A stretch of 64,000 bases of DNA from Pseudogemmobacter hezensis (GCF_013155295.1 NZ_JABJXT010000001.1:186001-250000); one strand, 5' to 3'. Shown: positions 1-10,938, numbered from the stretch's first letter. The notes: generated from the sequence alone by a model not told the origin. Numbers and translations are program-made.

Positions 1-2965
1 CGCGGCGGACCGGATCCGCAGGCGTCACACCGGCACGACGATCAGCAATCGCCGCCGCAACCGCCGCCTTCAGATGCTGAATCGAGGCAATGCGTCGCTT
101 GTTTTCCGGACCGGCCATTTCATCATCGGCCTGTTTCATCAGCCGCGCCAGATCCTCATCGGCCCCCGCCCCTGCCCGCGCCGGTTGCGAAGTCACAGTG
201 TTGCGCGAGACGGGATCAGAGGCCAGCGATGGCTGGGACGCATCAGAATCGTCCTGCGCCACATCATCCTGCACCACACCGCGCGCCACATCGCGCGCCT
301 GCGCCGTCCCATCCGCGCGCGGCCGCGAAGGCCTTACCGGGGTGGGGGTGGGGGTCGCAGCCGCTGTGGTTTGCGGCGCGGCAGCACCGCCCCCGTCCTC
401 GGCACGCGCTGCACCGTCAACACGACGGATGCGGATCACCCGGGCCCGGGCCCTTTGCAAACGCGCCGCAGCAGCGGGCTCCAGCCCGCCAGGGGTGTGA
501 TCCTCAATCGCATGTCCGGGTGCCACTGAGGCCGCCGGGGCGGGATCTGCGCCAGTGCCACCATCGGGCGCAAAGGTGGCATCCGAAGCGGTTACGGCGG
601 CAGCTTCTGCGGCTGTCTCCGCAACAGTCTCTGCGACAGTCTGTGTGAATGTCTCTGGCCCAACGACGGATGCAGCAGCAGCCAGCGGATCGGGCACAGC
701 CCGTTGATCGCCGGCGTCACCGCCAGGAATTGCGGCGTCCCAATCGGCCTCAGAAGTGTCGCGCGGCGCGACCTCGGCATGCTCATCAGGCGCCGACAAA
801 TCCTGGCCAAAATGCGAAGTTGAATCCGGGCCAGGAACAGGGCCAGACTCCGGGTTGGACAAGTCCGGGTCAGCCGTCACGGCATCGGTATTGGAGGACC
901 TCTCGGTGACGCTCACCGCGCCGAAATCCGCCATCGACCCGCCAAGCAGCTCGGATACTGCAACGCTCTGCGGCTCATCCACGCTTTGATCGAGCGCGTC
1001 AGCCGCGACCTCTGCCGCAGGAGCTGCAACAGTGTTTTCAGCCAGCAACTCATCTTCGATGGCCGCAAGCTCGGCCCGAAGATCGAGGTCGAGATCTGCA
1101 ATGTCCGGGGTTTCGACAGCCGCCACAGCCGCAGCCGGGGCATCTTCACTCAGCCGTGCAGTCAGCCCGGCCAGTTCGCGTTCCCAGCTGTCCTCAGCCT
1201 CTTCGAATTCCGGCTCATCAGCAAAAGGATCGCTGCTGTAGGCCGCTGCCGCAGAGCTGTCTGCGCCATCTGAAACCTCAGTGACCTGCCCCATATCATC
1301 GGCATAAAGCGCTTCTGCATCCGTCGCTTCTGTATCAGTCTCTGGGCGGGCCTCTGCCCCGTGGTCATGCGCCGGATTTTTCGCGCTCAGCGCTGCAACC
1401 CGGGCTGCAATGGCATCAGCGGCATTCTCTGCCATCCGCCCGACCGCTGCACTGACCTCGCAGCCCTCATCCGGACCATCCTGATCAGCCGCCCCCTGCG
1501 CCGCCTGGACAACCTCTGTATCCCTCGCCACATCTGCCGCAGCCGCCACTTCCGTGGCGGTTTCGGCAGAGGGTTTCACTGAGCCCAGCTCGGCTGCCAG
1601 CACCCGCAGTTCAGCAAGCGTCGCCTGCGAGGCCGCTTCGGGCCTTTGCAGTTCGGGGCCAGAGCCATCTTCAGGATCTGCATCGGCATCGGGCGCGGAG
1701 AAATCATCCATCGCCTGATCCGGCGTGGCCACAGCTGAGCTGACATCCACCTCCGCGACCACCTCCGCGACAGCTTCCTGCGCCAGGGCGTCGGAAGCCG
1801 TGCTTGCGAAATCAGCCGCTTCCGCCTCGGCATGTTCGGCCGGTAGATCTGCGGGCAAATCAGCGAAAGCCGCACGCATGTGATCGCCAGCGGTTGCACG
1901 GGCATCGCCCGAAGAGGGCTGCACATATGCGGTGCCCTCAGCATCGGCCCCGGACAGAAACGCGGTATCGGCTGCCTCATTCAGATCTTCCAGGCCTTCT
2001 GGCAGATCTTCCAGGTCTTCTGGTGCCGCAGTCAGACCTGCTGCCAGCGCCGCTGCGGGAAGCGCACTGTCCTGCACCGTCGGCTCGACCGCGCGGCGCA
2101 GGCGCGCCAGCTTGGCGGCTACGCCCTCTGGAACGCTGCTGCGCAACGACGGCGTTGCAGGCGCCTGTGGCAAACGATTGGCCTGATCCTCAGCCCAGGC
2201 CAAAGCGCCCTCATTAGCGCCGTCATTGCCCTGCCCTGCCGCACCCGTCATCGCGGCAGCAGGGGCTGTCGCAGCCCGCGCAACCGCATCACGGCGGGCG
2301 CTGAGCGCTGCCGAATCTGCCTCTGCGCCAGATTGATCGGTTGCGGGCTGATCCGCTGTGGGCTGTCCCGTTGTGAGGGGCGCCTCGGTCTGCGGGGGAT
2401 TTACATGCCGGGTCTCTGCGCTCAGCTGGACCCGATCAGCCGCATCCGGCCCGGCGCTGCGAGGCCCTGGTCCATTATCCGGCCCATTATAGTGTTCTCC
2501 CGACGAAAAGCTCTCCACCGGAGCGGTGGCCTCCGCCTTTGGCGCGAATCCTGCGCCCGACTGAGGGACATAAGCCTGAGCAACAGAAGGCTGGGGAACA
2601 GAAGGCTGAACAACAGAAGGCTGAGCAACACGGGAATCGGGAAGAGGCGCGGCAGGTGCCTGGCCCGCCCGATCGGCGCCTGCCCGATCAGCGATCCTGT
2701 CGCCTGCCTGCTCGCCTGCGCGCAATACGACCGTATTGTCGGTGACCCGCGCCTCAACCCGGCGCTGGATCTCACGTTCGGCAATGCGGTGCAGCATTGC
2801 AGCATCCGGTTGCGGGGGTTCTGCGCCGAAAAAGCGATCCTCAGCCGCAAGATCACGGAAATATTCGGCAATCGCGCGCATGGTCGTGAAGGGCTCGTCG
2901 AACCCTTCAAGCGTGCAGCTGAATGTCCCGTAAGAGACTGTAAGAATCTTGCTGGCATCATTCAT
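1..2965 (-). CDS. Large acidic Rhodobacterales protein of unknown function, C-terminus beyond left edge
   Basis: An uninterrupted reading frame of 988 codons runs leftward from an ATG at 2965 and leaves the window without a stop. The first ~90 residues look like a folded domain (begins [15 protein letters not shown], then [16 protein letters not shown] and [16 protein letters not shown]). A long Ala/Glu/Asp-rich, probably disordered stretch follows, with a 15-bp coding repeat (QPSV motifs, 2576-2630). Near the left edge a basic helical segment returns ([21 protein letters not shown]). I recall proteins with this N-terminus as conserved in Rhodobacterales; databases have carried misleading names such as chemotaxis protein for some. 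An in-frame ATG at 2980 has a GGAAAG just upstream and may be the true start. It is divergent from the thiamine diphosphokinase gene. Function unknown; existence of the gene is well supported. Confidence 0.85.
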   Translation of the reverse strand, partial: MNDASKILTVSYGTFSCTLEGFDEPFTTMRAIAEYFRDLAAEDRFFGAEPPQPDAAMLHRIAEREIQRRVEARVTDNTVVLRAGEQAGDRIADRAGADRAGQAPAAPLPDSRVAQPSVVQPSVPQPSVAQAYVPQSGAGFAPKAEATAPVESFSSGEHYNGPDNGPGPRSAGPDAADRVQLSAETRHVNPPQTEAPLTTGQPTADQPATDQSGAEADSAALSARRDAVARAATAPAAAMTGAAGQGNDGANEGALAWAEDQANRLPQAPATPSLRSSVPEGVAAKLARLRRAVEPTVQDSALPAAALAAGLTAAPEDLEDLPEGLEDLNEAADTAFLSGADAEGTAYVQPSSGDARATAGDHMRAAFADLPADLPAEHAEAEAADFASTASDALAQEAVAEVVAEVDVSSAVATPDQAMDDFSAPDADADPEDGSGPELQRPEAASQATLAELRVLAAELGSVKPSAETATEVAAAADVARDTEVVQAAQGAADQDGPDEGCEVSAAVGRMAENAADAIAARVAALSAKNPAHDHGAEARPETDTEATDAEALYADDMGQVTEVSDGADSSAAAAYSSDPFADEPEFEEAEDSWERELAGLTARLSEDAPAAAVAAVETPDIADLDLDLRAELAAIEDELLAENTVAAPAAEVAADALDQSVDEPQSVAVSELLGGSMADFGAVSVTERSSNTDAVTADPDLSNPESGPVPGPDSTSHFGQDLSAPDEHAEVAPRDTSEADWDAAIPGGDAGDQRAVPDPLAAAASVVGPETFTQTVAETVAETAAEAAAVTASDATFAPDGGTGADPAPAASVAPGHAIEDHTPGGLEPAAAARLQRARARVIRIRRVDGAARAEDGGGAAAPQTTAAATPTPTPVRPSRPRADGTAQARDVARGVVQDDVAQDDSDASQPSLASDPVSRNTVTSQPARAGAGADEDLARLMKQADDEMAGPENKRRIASIQHLKAAVAAAIADRRAGVTPADPVRR
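2576..2630. repeat. 15-bp tandem repeat inside the left-edge coding region
   Basis: About 3.6 copies of a 15-bp unit (ctgagcaacagaagg and variants) at 2576-2590, 2591-2605, 2606-2620 and a partial copy. Because 15 is divisible by three the frame is kept, and the repeat codes for a Gln-Pro-Ser-Val-x series on the minus strand. Confidence 0.85.
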
Positions 2966-3100
2966 CGACGCGGACCTCATACTTTCCTTCACGGAAACAT
3001 TGCTGGCGCTTTGTTCGAATCCATGGACAGACCGGGGTAATTTGATGGATTGATTGTGTCCATCACCCCTGAAGTTTGCCTTAATTCGAACAGTATCCGC

Positions 3101-3799
3101 ATGAAAAAGTCAGTTGATCAATGCCCGGTTCTTCAATTCTGCGGGGGAATCACGCTGATTGGCGGCGGTCCGGTCTCTGGGCGCGATCTGCAGCTGGCGA
3201 TGCGGCTGGCGCCTCGGGTGATTGCGGCGGATGGTGGCGCGAACAGGCTTTTCGCCGCCGGAATCACCCCCGAGGCGGTAATCGGCGATCTTGATTCGAT
3301 TTTGCCGGAAACAAGAGCGGCCCTGCCGCCCGGATCTCTGCACCACATCCCCGAGCAGGATTCGACCGACTTCGACAAGGCCCTGCGCTCTGTCCGGGCA
3401 GAGTTCATCCTGGCGGTGGGTTTTACCGGAGCGCGGCTGGATCATGGGCTGGCGGTGCTGAACAGCCTGGTGCGCCACAGCGGGCGGCCCTGCCTGGTTC
3501 TGGGGCCAAAGGATGTCAGCTTTGCCCTGCCCGCCGGAGAGACGCAGCTGCGCCTGCGCCGGGGCGATACGGTCTCGCTGTTTCCCTTTGCCCGGGTCAG
3601 CGGGCGCAGCAGCGGGCTGGAGTGGCCGCTTGATGGCCATGTTTTTGCACCCGACGGCTTTATCGCCACCTCTAACCGGGCAAGCGCGGATGAGGTCAGG
3701 CTTTGGCTGGATGCGCCTGGCATGGTGGCCATTCTTCCCCGCGCGCGCCTGCGCGAGGCGATCCGGGCGGTGCAACAACCGGGCACGAAGGGCGGCTGA
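3101..3799 (+). CDS. Thiamine diphosphokinase
   Basis: Transfers pyrophosphate from ATP to thiamine to give thiamine diphosphate in the cytoplasm. About 232 residues from the ATG at 3101. Recognisable family motifs are ADGGANRL (~43-50), VIGDLDS (~59-65, the acidic metal and substrate site) and [10 protein letters not shown] (~85-94). The C-terminal half, with LSLFPFA-like and SNRASAD-like segments, matches the thiamine-binding beta domain. An upstream in-frame TTG at 3050 would add 17 residues, but these do not resemble the family. The gene stands alone, divergent from the long acidic protein and convergent with the DMT permease. Confidence 0.9.
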   Translation: MKKSVDQCPVLQFCGGITLIGGGPVSGRDLQLAMRLAPRVIAADGGANRLFAAGITPEAVIGDLDSILPETRAALPPGSLHHIPEQDSTDFDKALRSVRAEFILAVGFTGARLDHGLAVLNSLVRHSGRPCLVLGPKDVSFALPAGETQLRLRRGDTVSLFPFARVSGRSSGLEWPLDGHVFAPDGFIATSNRASADEVRLWLDAPGMVAILPRARLREAIRAVQQPGTKGG

Positions 3800-3860
3800 G
3801 CGTCTTTCGCCGACGCGCCTGTCCTTTGACCGCAGATCTGGGCCTCAAATTTCTGGGACC

Positions 3861-4865
3861 TCAGATTTCTGGCGGAATGGGGTTTGCCCCCATGCTGGTG
3901 CTGTCGCGCAGTTTCAGCCGCTCGCGGTGCACCAGATAAAGGCCCGAGGCGATGATGATCCCGATTCCGGCAAAGGTCACCTTATTGGGCAGATCGCCAA
4001 AAACCAGGTAGCCCAGGATCACCGCGATCACGATCTCAAAATAATGCAGCGGCCCCAGCGTGGCCGAGGGCGCATAGCCCAAAGCCATGGTCATGCACAT
4101 ATGGCTGAGACAGGCCCAGAAGCCGACGCCGATCAGCCAGAGCCAGGTGATCCCCTCTGGCATAGCAAAGGCGAATTGCGGCAGCGGCCCGTTCCACAGC
4201 ACCAAAAGCACCGGCAGGCAGATCACCACCCCCGCCCAGCTGGTGTGGAACTGCATCATCACCGGATGCATGAAAGAGGACATCCCCCGCGTCACCAGCA
4301 TGTAAAAGGCAAAGCCAAAGGCCGTGCCCAGCGGCCAGAGCGCCATCAGCCCGAACACCGTGATCGAGGGCTGGATGATCAGCAAAGAGCCGCCAAAACC
4401 GATGATACAGGCGATGATCCGGCGCGGCCCGACCTCATCACCAAAGATCCAGTGGCCAAGGATCAAAAGGATGAAGGGCTCAAGAAAGGCCACCGCCAGG
4501 GCATCGGCAATCGGCATCACCGTCAGGCCAGAGACAAAGGAAAAGGTCGAAAATACCAGCAGGAATGCCCGCAAAAAGATCAGCGCCAGCGCCTTTGGGG
4601 CAAGCGCCAGCGACATCCCCAGCCACAAAACGACCGGGGCCATCATCAGACCCTGAACGATAAACCGCGCCGCCGTGATCCAGCCGACCGCCATACCATC
4701 CTCGGCCGCCAGCTTTGAGGATACATCCAGCAGCGGCGCCAGCACGCAAAAGGCCAGCATCAACACGATTCCGGTGATAATGCGATCAGTGCTGCGGGCC
4801 CCGCTTTGCGATCTGGGCGCGGCGGTGGTGGCGAATTGCGGTGTCTGGGGCATGGGCGCTGTCAT
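3861..4865 (-). CDS. EamA/DMT-family inner-membrane transporter
   Basis: Predicted 334-residue permease of the drug/metabolite transporter superfamily. The sequence shows about ten hydrophobic segments in two repeated halves (first from ~30, second from ~185), as in EamA proteins. Motifs typical of the family include the conserved FLEPFILLILG segment and the LHYFEIVIAVILGYLVFGD segment at the corresponding place in the second half. The start at 4865 (MTAPMPQ) is chosen because longer in-frame extensions lack family character. Substrate cannot be told from sequence; RhtA-, YdcZ- or RarD-like roles are all possible. Convergent with the thiamine diphosphokinase gene. Confidence 0.85.
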   Translation of the reverse strand: MTAPMPQTPQFATTAAPRSQSGARSTDRIITGIVLMLAFCVLAPLLDVSSKLAAEDGMAVGWITAARFIVQGLMMAPVVLWLGMSLALAPKALALIFLRAFLLVFSTFSFVSGLTVMPIADALAVAFLEPFILLILGHWIFGDEVGPRRIIACIIGFGGSLLIIQPSITVFGLMALWPLGTAFGFAFYMLVTRGMSSFMHPVMMQFHTSWAGVVICLPVLLVLWNGPLPQFAFAMPEGITWLWLIGVGFWACLSHMCMTMALGYAPSATLGPLHYFEIVIAVILGYLVFGDLPNKVTFAGIGIIIASGLYLVHRERLKLRDSTSMGANPIPPEI

Positions 4866-5107
4866 ATCACCATGGCTAACGGGGACGAAACGCCGCTGCC
4901 ATGCTGAAAGCGACAGCAGCTGCCGCATTTCGCGCCACATCTGCCCTGCGCCCCCGGTCGCCCGGCTTGCAGCGCAGGATCTGCGGCCCCAGGTGGCAGG
5001 CGGGCATATGCAGGACACAGACAGCGCCGCCTGCGCTTAAGCCTTACTCTTGCGCATCGGCGTTCTTGGGAATAGACAGCCGCATCCGCGCAAGGAGCCT
5101 CTGCCCG

Positions 5108-5563
5108 ATGGAAAATGTTGTCCTCACGATCCACCTGATCCTCGCATTGCTGCTGATCGGCGTTGTGCTGGTTCAGAAGAGTGAAGGCTCTGCCCTGCTT
5201 TCCGGTGGCGGAAACATGCAGGCCCGCGCGAAACCCAATGCGCTGACCCGGGTGACCTGGATCCTGGCCGCCGCCTTTATCGTCACCTCGCTGACGCTGG
5301 GTGTGCTGGCGACCCGTGGCTCTGGCTCTGGCTCGGTTCTTGACGGGATGATGCCGCCCGCGACCAACAGCGATGGGGCAACGCCGCCTGTCTCGGGCAT
5401 GATGCCGCCGCCCTCGGGTGCGAATGTCGATCCTGGCGCGCCCCCGGTCGCAGCCGATCCCGCCGCACCGCCCGCAGCCGATGCACCTGCGGCTGATACG
5501 CCGGCCGAGACCCCCGCCCCTGCGGCAGACCCGGCAACGCCCCCGGCTGCACCAGCCAACTGA
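5108..5563 (+). CDS. secG: Preprotein translocase subunit SecG
   Basis: Small membrane partner of SecYE. It has two transmembrane segments (about residues 3-23 and 53-74) joined by the conserved loop VQKSEGSALLSGGG, which is diagnostic for SecG. An AAGGAG ribosome-binding site lies about 11 nt before the ATG at 5108. The 151-residue protein is longer than usual. After the second membrane segment it carries a ~75-residue Pro/Ala/Asp-rich tail, typical of Rhodobacterales SecG. It is followed after ~150 bp by pyrG on the same strand. Confidence 0.95.
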   Translation: MENVVLTIHLILALLLIGVVLVQKSEGSALLSGGGNMQARAKPNALTRVTWILAAAFIVTSLTLGVLATRGSGSGSVLDGMMPPATNSDGATPPVSGMMPPPSGANVDPGAPPVAADPAAPPAADAPAADTPAETPAPAADPATPPAAPAN

Positions 5564-5714
5564 TCCACTATCCTTTGACGGGATCCGCCTGCCGCAAACA
5601 TGATCTTGCGGCAGGCGGTTGCGTTTTATGGCGCAGCAGGCTATTTGCCAAATCCCGTGGTGATGCGATTCCACCGATCCGAATCGTCTGTTTCCAGAAC
5701 TGCGGGAGTCCCCA

Positions 5715-7358
5715 ATGGCGCGTTATATCTTCATCACCGGTGGCGTGGTTTCGTCGCTGGGCAAGGGTCTCGCGTCTGCGGCACTGGGGGCGCTGTTGCA
5801 GGCCCGTGGCTACACAGTCCGCCTGCGCAAGCTGGACCCCTATCTGAACGTCGATCCCGGCACGATGTCGCCCTTTGAACATGGCGAGGTTTTCGTCACC
5901 GATGACGGTGCAGAAACCGATCTCGACCTCGGCCATTACGAACGTTTCACCGGCGTCTCGGCCCGGATGACGGATTCGATCTCTTCGGGCCGCATCTATT
6001 CCAACGTGCTGGAAAAAGAGCGTCGCGGCGATTACCTCGGCAAGACGATCCAGGTCATCCCGCATGTGACCAATGAGATCAAAGACTTCCTGCGCGTGGG
6101 CGAGGATGAGGTCGATTTCATGCTTTGCGAGATCGGCGGCACCGTCGGCGATATCGAGGGCCTGCCCTTCTTCGAGGCGATCCGCCAGTTCATCCACGAA
6201 CGCCCGCGCGGTGAATGCATCCTGATGCACCTGACGCTGCTGCCCTATCTGGCCGCAAGCGGAGAGCTGAAAACGAAACCGACCCAACACAGCGTCAAGG
6301 AACTGCAGTCGATCGGCCTCGCGCCTGACGTGCTGGTCTGCCGCTCGGAACACCCCATTCCGGACCGCGAGCGCGAAAAGATCGCGCTGTTCTGCAACGT
6401 CCGCCAGGAACATGTGGTCCCGGCCTATGACCTGAAGTCGATCTATGAGGCCCCGCTGGCCTATCACCGCGCCGGGCTTGACCAGGCGGTGCTGGATTGC
6501 TTCGGTATCTCGCCCGCGCCCCGCCCCAATCTGGAACGCTGGGAAGACGTGATGGACCGTCTCGACAATGCCGAGGGCGAGGTCCGCGTCGCAGTGGTGG
6601 GCAAATATACCCAGCTCGAAGACGCCTATAAATCCATCGCCGAGGCGCTGACCCATGGCGGCATGGCAAACCGGGTGCGCGTGCGCGCCGAATGGATCGA
6701 CTCGACCCTGTTCGAGAAAGAAGACCCAGCCGCCTGGCTGGAAAACTATGATGCGATCCTGGTTCCGGGCGGCTTTGGCGAGCGCGGCACCGAGGGCAAG
6801 ATCCGCGCCGCACAATTCGCCCGCGAAAAAGGCGTCCCCTATCTGGGCATCTGCCTTGGCATGCAGATGGCAGTGATCGAATCTGCCCGCCATATGGCCG
6901 GGATCGAGGGCGCAGGCTCAGAGGAATTCGACCATGAGGCCGGCGAGAAGCGTTTCGTCCCCGTGGTTTACCACCTGAAAGAATGGGTGCAGGGCAACCA
7001 TAAGGTGCGCCGCAAGGCCACCGACGACAAGGGCGGCACCATGCGCCTCGGCGCCTATACCGCACATCTGAAAGAGGGCTCGCGCGTGGCCGAGGTCTAT
7101 GGCGGCACGGTGATCGAGGAACGCCACCGCCACCGCTATGAGGTCGACATCCAGTATCGTGACCAGCTTGAGGCCTGCGGGCTGACCTTCTCGGGCATGT
7201 CGCCCGATGGCAAGCTGCCGGAAATCGTTGAGGTCAAAGGCCATCCCTGGTTCATCGGCGTGCAATTCCACCCCGAACTGAAATCAAAACCCTTCGCACC
7301 TCATCCGCTGTTTGAGGGCTTTGTGCGCGCCGCCAAATCGAACGGCCGCCTCGTCTGA
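5715..7358 (+). CDS. pyrG: CTP synthase
   Basis: Converts UTP to CTP with ATP and glutamine in the last step of pyrimidine nucleotide synthesis. The 547 residues match the usual length. The N-terminal synthetase domain opens with the P-loop-like [13 protein letters not shown]. The C-terminal class I glutamine amidotransferase domain holds the nucleophile Cys380 in GICLGMQ and the His519/Glu521 pair in FHPEL. A GGGAG ribosome-binding site precedes the ATG at 5715. Downstream lie a dispersed repeat element and a strong hairpin. Confidence 0.98.
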   Translation: MARYIFITGGVVSSLGKGLASAALGALLQARGYTVRLRKLDPYLNVDPGTMSPFEHGEVFVTDDGAETDLDLGHYERFTGVSARMTDSISSGRIYSNVLEKERRGDYLGKTIQVIPHVTNEIKDFLRVGEDEVDFMLCEIGGTVGDIEGLPFFEAIRQFIHERPRGECILMHLTLLPYLAASGELKTKPTQHSVKELQSIGLAPDVLVCRSEHPIPDREREKIALFCNVRQEHVVPAYDLKSIYEAPLAYHRAGLDQAVLDCFGISPAPRPNLERWEDVMDRLDNAEGEVRVAVVGKYTQLEDAYKSIAEALTHGGMANRVRVRAEWIDSTLFEKEDPAAWLENYDAILVPGGFGERGTEGKIRAAQFAREKGVPYLGICLGMQMAVIESARHMAGIEGAGSEEFDHEAGEKRFVPVVYHLKEWVQGNHKVRRKATDDKGGTMRLGAYTAHLKEGSRVAEVYGGTVIEERHRHRYEVDIQYRDQLEACGLTFSGMSPDGKLPEIVEVKGHPWFIGVQFHPELKSKPFAPHPLFEGFVRAAKSNGRLV

Positions 7359-7385
7359 CATCAAAGGGGCCCCAACCAAGCCCCA

Positions 7386-7450
7386 TTCATCTGTCCCTAA
7401 ATATCCCGGGGGAGGCTGCGCCAAAGGCGCAGACGGGGGCAGAGCCCCCC
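7386..7450. repeat. Dispersed hairpin element, copy A (after pyrG)
   Basis: Begins ttcatctgtcc, then aaatatcc, then a G-run and two GC-rich hairpins (ggctgcgcc-aaa-ggcgcagac and gggggcagagccccc). A related element with the same order of parts lies after purF at 50728-50780. Elements of this look are, to my recollection, common after genes in Rhodobacteraceae genomes. Confidence 0.65.
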
Positions 7451-7539
7451 TCCAACCGGCGCAAAATATCCGAAAGCCCAGAATTTCCGGCAACACAAAA
7501 TATCCGGCAGCCCCGAATATCAGACAGTCCAAAAGAAAA

Positions 7540-7566
7540 GGGCGGCCCCGCAAGGCCGCCCTTTTT
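7540..7566. terminator. Bidirectional intrinsic terminator between pyrG and the opg operon
   Basis: Perfect 8-bp stem gggcggcc / ggccgccc with loop ccgcaa, followed by ttttt on the plus strand and preceded by aaaagaaaa, so U-tracts exist on both strands. It serves the convergent pyrG and opgH genes. Confidence 0.85.
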
Positions 7567-7585
7567 CATTCTCATCCCGCTCGCT

Positions 7586-9313
7586 CTATCGCGCCGGGGC
7601 CAGCGGCACTGCCGCCAGATCATCGCCCGGTCCCGCCACCCAGGCCGAGACCGGCACCGCCAAAAGCAGCCCAAGCGCCACCGGCAGGAACCAGATGCTC
7701 AGCACGCCAAGCGTGATCATCGCGCTCAGCATCAGGCCAAGCCCGGTCTCTGCCGCATGGAATTTCAGCAGCGCTTTCAGCGGGATACGGCCATGCGCAT
7801 GCTGCGGCCAGCCGGTATCCGCCCCGGTCAGCGCCCGGAAGATGATCTTCGCGTGATGCAGCATCATCACCGGGGCCGAAAGAACAGCAATCACCGTCTC
7901 AATCACCAGCAGCTTCACAAAAGCCAGCCGCTTGCCTTTGGCCACACCCACCCGGGCGATGTAATCCGCGACGCCAAAAAGCCGAGGCGCGAAAAGCAGC
8001 GTGATCACGGTGGCGGCCAGCATCACCTCAACCCGGTCGGTCGCCTGGCCGGTGCGGCCCTGATCGGCCATCGCCCAGAGAACCAGCATCAGCAACAACA
8101 GGACCGAGCCGATATAGGCCATGGCCCCCGACAGGAAATGCAGCCGCGACACCCAATGCAGCCCCGGCACCTTCAGCAGCCGCATGTGCTGCAGATTGCC
8201 CTGGCACCAGCGCGCGTCCCGCTTGATATGGGCCAAAAGGTTGCCAGGCGCCTCTTCGTGGCTGTCAGCGGCCTCGGGCAGGATGCGCACACCCCAGCCC
8301 GCACGGCGCAGCAAAGCGGCCTCGACGAAGTCATGGCTCTGGATCACGCCCCCCATCGGGCGCGGGCCCGACAGATGCGGCAGCCCGCAATTCGTCGCAA
8401 AAGCCTTCATCCGCACCATAGCGTTATGGCCAAGGAAATTCCCGTCCGAGCCGGTCCAGATCGCAAAGCCACGCCCATGCGGGCCGCCGTAAACCCGGCT
8501 GGCGAAACTTTGCAGACGTTGCCAGCGGCTTTCACCCGCGCCGGTGATCGGCAGGGTCTGCGCCAGACCACAGCCCGGATCAGCGACCAGCGTATCGGCC
8601 AGGGTCAGCACGGTCTCACGCCCCATCACCGAATCCGCATCGAGGATCAGCGCCGCGTCATAGGCCGCCCCCTGGCGCGAGATCCAGTCACGGATATTGC
8701 CTTGTTTGTAATCGGTATTTTTCAGCCGGTGGCGATATGTGATCGCCAGATCAGGCCGCGCAGCAGTCAGTTTGGCGACCAGCGCCGCCTCATCCAGCGC
8801 CGCCCGCCCGTTGCGGGTATCCGACAGCACATGCAGCGAGAAGCGATGCGCATGCCCCGGCGCCCGCAGGCTGTCCAAAAGCGCGACCGAGGGCGCAAGC
8901 GTCGCCTCGGGATCCTCGCCATACATCGGCAAAAGGATCGCAATCCGCAGGCCGGGTGCTGCCGCATTGGCCCGCGCAGGCGCACGCCAGAACAGCCCGC
9001 AGAAAGACGAGACCACCGACATCGCCATCCAGAAAACCGCGAAACCCGACAAAAACGCCAGCATCAGATCGGCCGGCGTGAAAGCGCCATCCGCCGCCAG
9101 CACCTTGCCCGTCATATAGCCAAAGCCAATGGCGAAAGGCGGCGGCAGGATCAGCACAGCTGCCCGCGCAAGGCGCGAATGGGTGCGGATCGGCCCCCCT
9201 TCACGCGCAGCCGGGTCATGCCAGCGGCGATCCAGCGCCTGGTCGGGCATCGACAAAGGTGCCGGCAAAGTGACCGGACGAAAGCCGTATTGAGGACGAA
9301 AAGCCCGCGACAT
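7586..9313 (-). CDS. mdoH: Glucan glucosyltransferase OpgH/MdoH
   Basis: Family 2 glycosyltransferase of the inner membrane that polymerises the beta-glucan backbone of osmoregulated periplasmic glucans from UDP-glucose. 575 residues, shorter than the enterobacterial protein. Hydrophobic segments near the N-terminus (~50-75, ~90-110) and several after residue ~390 flank the catalytic domain. Family motifs seen are LPMYGEDP, LILDADS, SHDFVEAALLRRAGW and RWCQGNLQH (the RW motif). The ATG at 9313 lies 2 nt after the opgG stop; an upstream in-frame TTG would overlap opgG. Last gene of the opgC-opgG-opgH operon. Confidence 0.92.
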   Translation of the reverse strand: MSRAFRPQYGFRPVTLPAPLSMPDQALDRRWHDPAAREGGPIRTHSRLARAAVLILPPPFAIGFGYMTGKVLAADGAFTPADLMLAFLSGFAVFWMAMSVVSSFCGLFWRAPARANAAAPGLRIAILLPMYGEDPEATLAPSVALLDSLRAPGHAHRFSLHVLSDTRNGRAALDEAALVAKLTAARPDLAITYRHRLKNTDYKQGNIRDWISRQGAAYDAALILDADSVMGRETVLTLADTLVADPGCGLAQTLPITGAGESRWQRLQSFASRVYGGPHGRGFAIWTGSDGNFLGHNAMVRMKAFATNCGLPHLSGPRPMGGVIQSHDFVEAALLRRAGWGVRILPEAADSHEEAPGNLLAHIKRDARWCQGNLQHMRLLKVPGLHWVSRLHFLSGAMAYIGSVLLLLMLVLWAMADQGRTGQATDRVEVMLAATVITLLFAPRLFGVADYIARVGVAKGKRLAFVKLLVIETVIAVLSAPVMMLHHAKIIFRALTGADTGWPQHAHGRIPLKALLKFHAAETGLGLMLSAMITLGVLSIWFLPVALGLLLAVPVSAWVAGPGDDLAAVPLAPAR

Positions 9314-9315
9314 AT

Positions 9316-10938
9316 TCAGCCCACCCAACGATAAAGCCAGATTTCACCAACCATGGTCACGCCACCGCGCCACAGCTCGACCCGCAATTCGACCGCCTGA
9401 CCCGGGGGCAGGATCAGCGTCGCATCGACACGCATCCCCCCGGTATCCTCATTGCGGTGGATCAGCACGCCCGTCACCTCGCCCGCCGATGCGGTGACCC
9501 GCGCCTCCAGCTGCGAAGGGTCAGTGCCAAGCGAGGGATGCGCCTCATAGTCGATGGCGAACATGCGGCCCTCTTCAAAGACCCGCTCGCCCTGGCGCGA
9601 TGCGATCACGCGGGCTTTCTCGCCATCAACCGGCGGCGCGCCATCGGCCCAGTGCAGGCGATAGGCGAAACGGTTTTCCGACCCCGCCTCCATCGCCGCC
9701 TCTGGCCGCCAGAAGGCGACGATATTGTCGTAGATTTCCTTATCCGCCGGGATCTCGACCAGCACGACCGAGCCCTTGCCCCAGGCGCCCTTCGGCTCGA
9801 CCCAAAGCGAGGGGCGGCGCTCATAATGGGCGGCAAAATCGTTGTAGCTGCCCGGATCGCGGGCGCGTTGCATCAGGCCAAAGCCGCGCGGATTTTCATC
9901 GCCAAACCAGGAGGTCTCGACCGATTTCGGATTGGCCAGCGGACGCCACAACAGATCGCCCGAGCCGGTCGCCACCAGCAGGCCGTCGCTGTCATGCACG
10001 CCCTCACGGAAGTCATCAAACGCCAGGCGGTTCAGATCATTGAACAAAAACATCGAGGTTCCAGGCGCCAGCCCCACCGCATCCAGCGTGACGCGCGGGA
10101 AAACAACCGCCTCGACATCCATCGTGGTCACATCGCCCTTGCGGATCGCAAAGCGGTAGGCCCCGGTCAGCGAGGGGCTGTCCATCAGCGCCCAGACCAC
10201 CGCCTCTTCGTCATGCAGCTTGCCCTCTTCGATCCAGAAGCGGCGGAACAGCGGGAATTCTTCGGGCTGATCAGGGGAAGCGGTGTTCAGCGCCAGGCCC
10301 CGTGCCGACAGACCATATTGCTGGCCCTTTGCCACGGCGCGGAAATAGGTCGCGCCCTGGAATACGGCATATTCCTGGAAGGTGCCTTTGCTCTCGATCT
10401 CGCCGGTCAGGCGGAAGCCCGAGAACCCCGTGCCCGTCTCTGGCAGTTCGGGGAAACGGTCGGTGCGCACGAAGAGGTCATAGTCGAACAGCACCTCGCG
10501 CGCCTCGCCTGCGGCCACCGCGAAGATCTCAACCGGGTAATGCTGGTAAAGGCCCGCCACGAACATCTCGGCCCGCACCGGGCTTTCCGAGGCGCCAAAC
10601 AGCGCGTGTTTGCCGTCAAACCAGATCTCACGGATCTGATCATAGGTCAGGCCCTTCCAGTCGGGCGAGATCTCGGCGGGCGGCGCATAGGGCTGCTCGG
10701 CCATGGCGCGGGCCAGGGCCTCGACCATGCCATCGGCGAAGGGCTCGGCCACGCCGAGTTTCACCCCCTCGGGCGTCAGGATGCCGCCCTCGGGCAGCTC
10801 TTCGGCCCGGGCTTTGCGCGGCAGCATCCCCGCCGCCGCCATCGCCAGCACAAGGCCCAGAGTGCCACGCCGGGTGACGCCCGCGCCCATGCGCGCGCTT
10901 GCAGAAGGCTTTGCAGATGAGGTGTCGAAGCTGGTCAT
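9316..10938 (-). CDS. mdoG: Periplasmic glucan biosynthesis protein OpgG/MdoG
   Basis: Periplasmic protein needed with OpgH to make osmoregulated periplasmic glucans, thought to act on branching or release of the backbone. 540 residues, close to the family length. The N-terminus has TRRGTLGLVLA followed by a hydrophobic stretch and an ARA-EEL cleavage site. The paired arginines suggest Tat export; Sec export remains possible. Family segments include YDQIREIWFDGKHALF and the RPLANP region. The start ATG overlaps the opgC stop by ATGA, indicating translational coupling. Confidence 0.93.
   Translation of the reverse strand: MTSFDTSSAKPSASARMGAGVTRRGTLGLVLAMAAAGMLPRKARAEELPEGGILTPEGVKLGVAEPFADGMVEALARAMAEQPYAPPAEISPDWKGLTYDQIREIWFDGKHALFGASESPVRAEMFVAGLYQHYPVEIFAVAAGEAREVLFDYDLFVRTDRFPELPETGTGFSGFRLTGEIESKGTFQEYAVFQGATYFRAVAKGQQYGLSARGLALNTASPDQPEEFPLFRRFWIEEGKLHDEEAVVWALMDSPSLTGAYRFAIRKGDVTTMDVEAVVFPRVTLDAVGLAPGTSMFLFNDLNRLAFDDFREGVHDSDGLLVATGSGDLLWRPLANPKSVETSWFGDENPRGFGLMQRARDPGSYNDFAAHYERRPSLWVEPKGAWGKGSVVLVEIPADKEIYDNIVAFWRPEAAMEAGSENRFAYRLHWADGAPPVDGEKARVIASRQGERVFEEGRMFAIDYEAHPSLGTDPSQLEARVTASAGEVTGVLIHRNEDTGGMRVDATLILPPGQAVELRVELWRGGVTMVGEIWLYRWVG

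Noticed and set aside
1880-3040. Plus-strand open frames across the left-edge region
   Set aside because: The minus-strand frame is open for 988 codons with an acidic, family-like N-terminus; plus-strand products are Arg/Cys-rich and shorter.
5568-6893. Long open frame opposite pyrG
   Set aside because: Antisense of a highly conserved gene, His/Arg/Gln-rich product without motifs.
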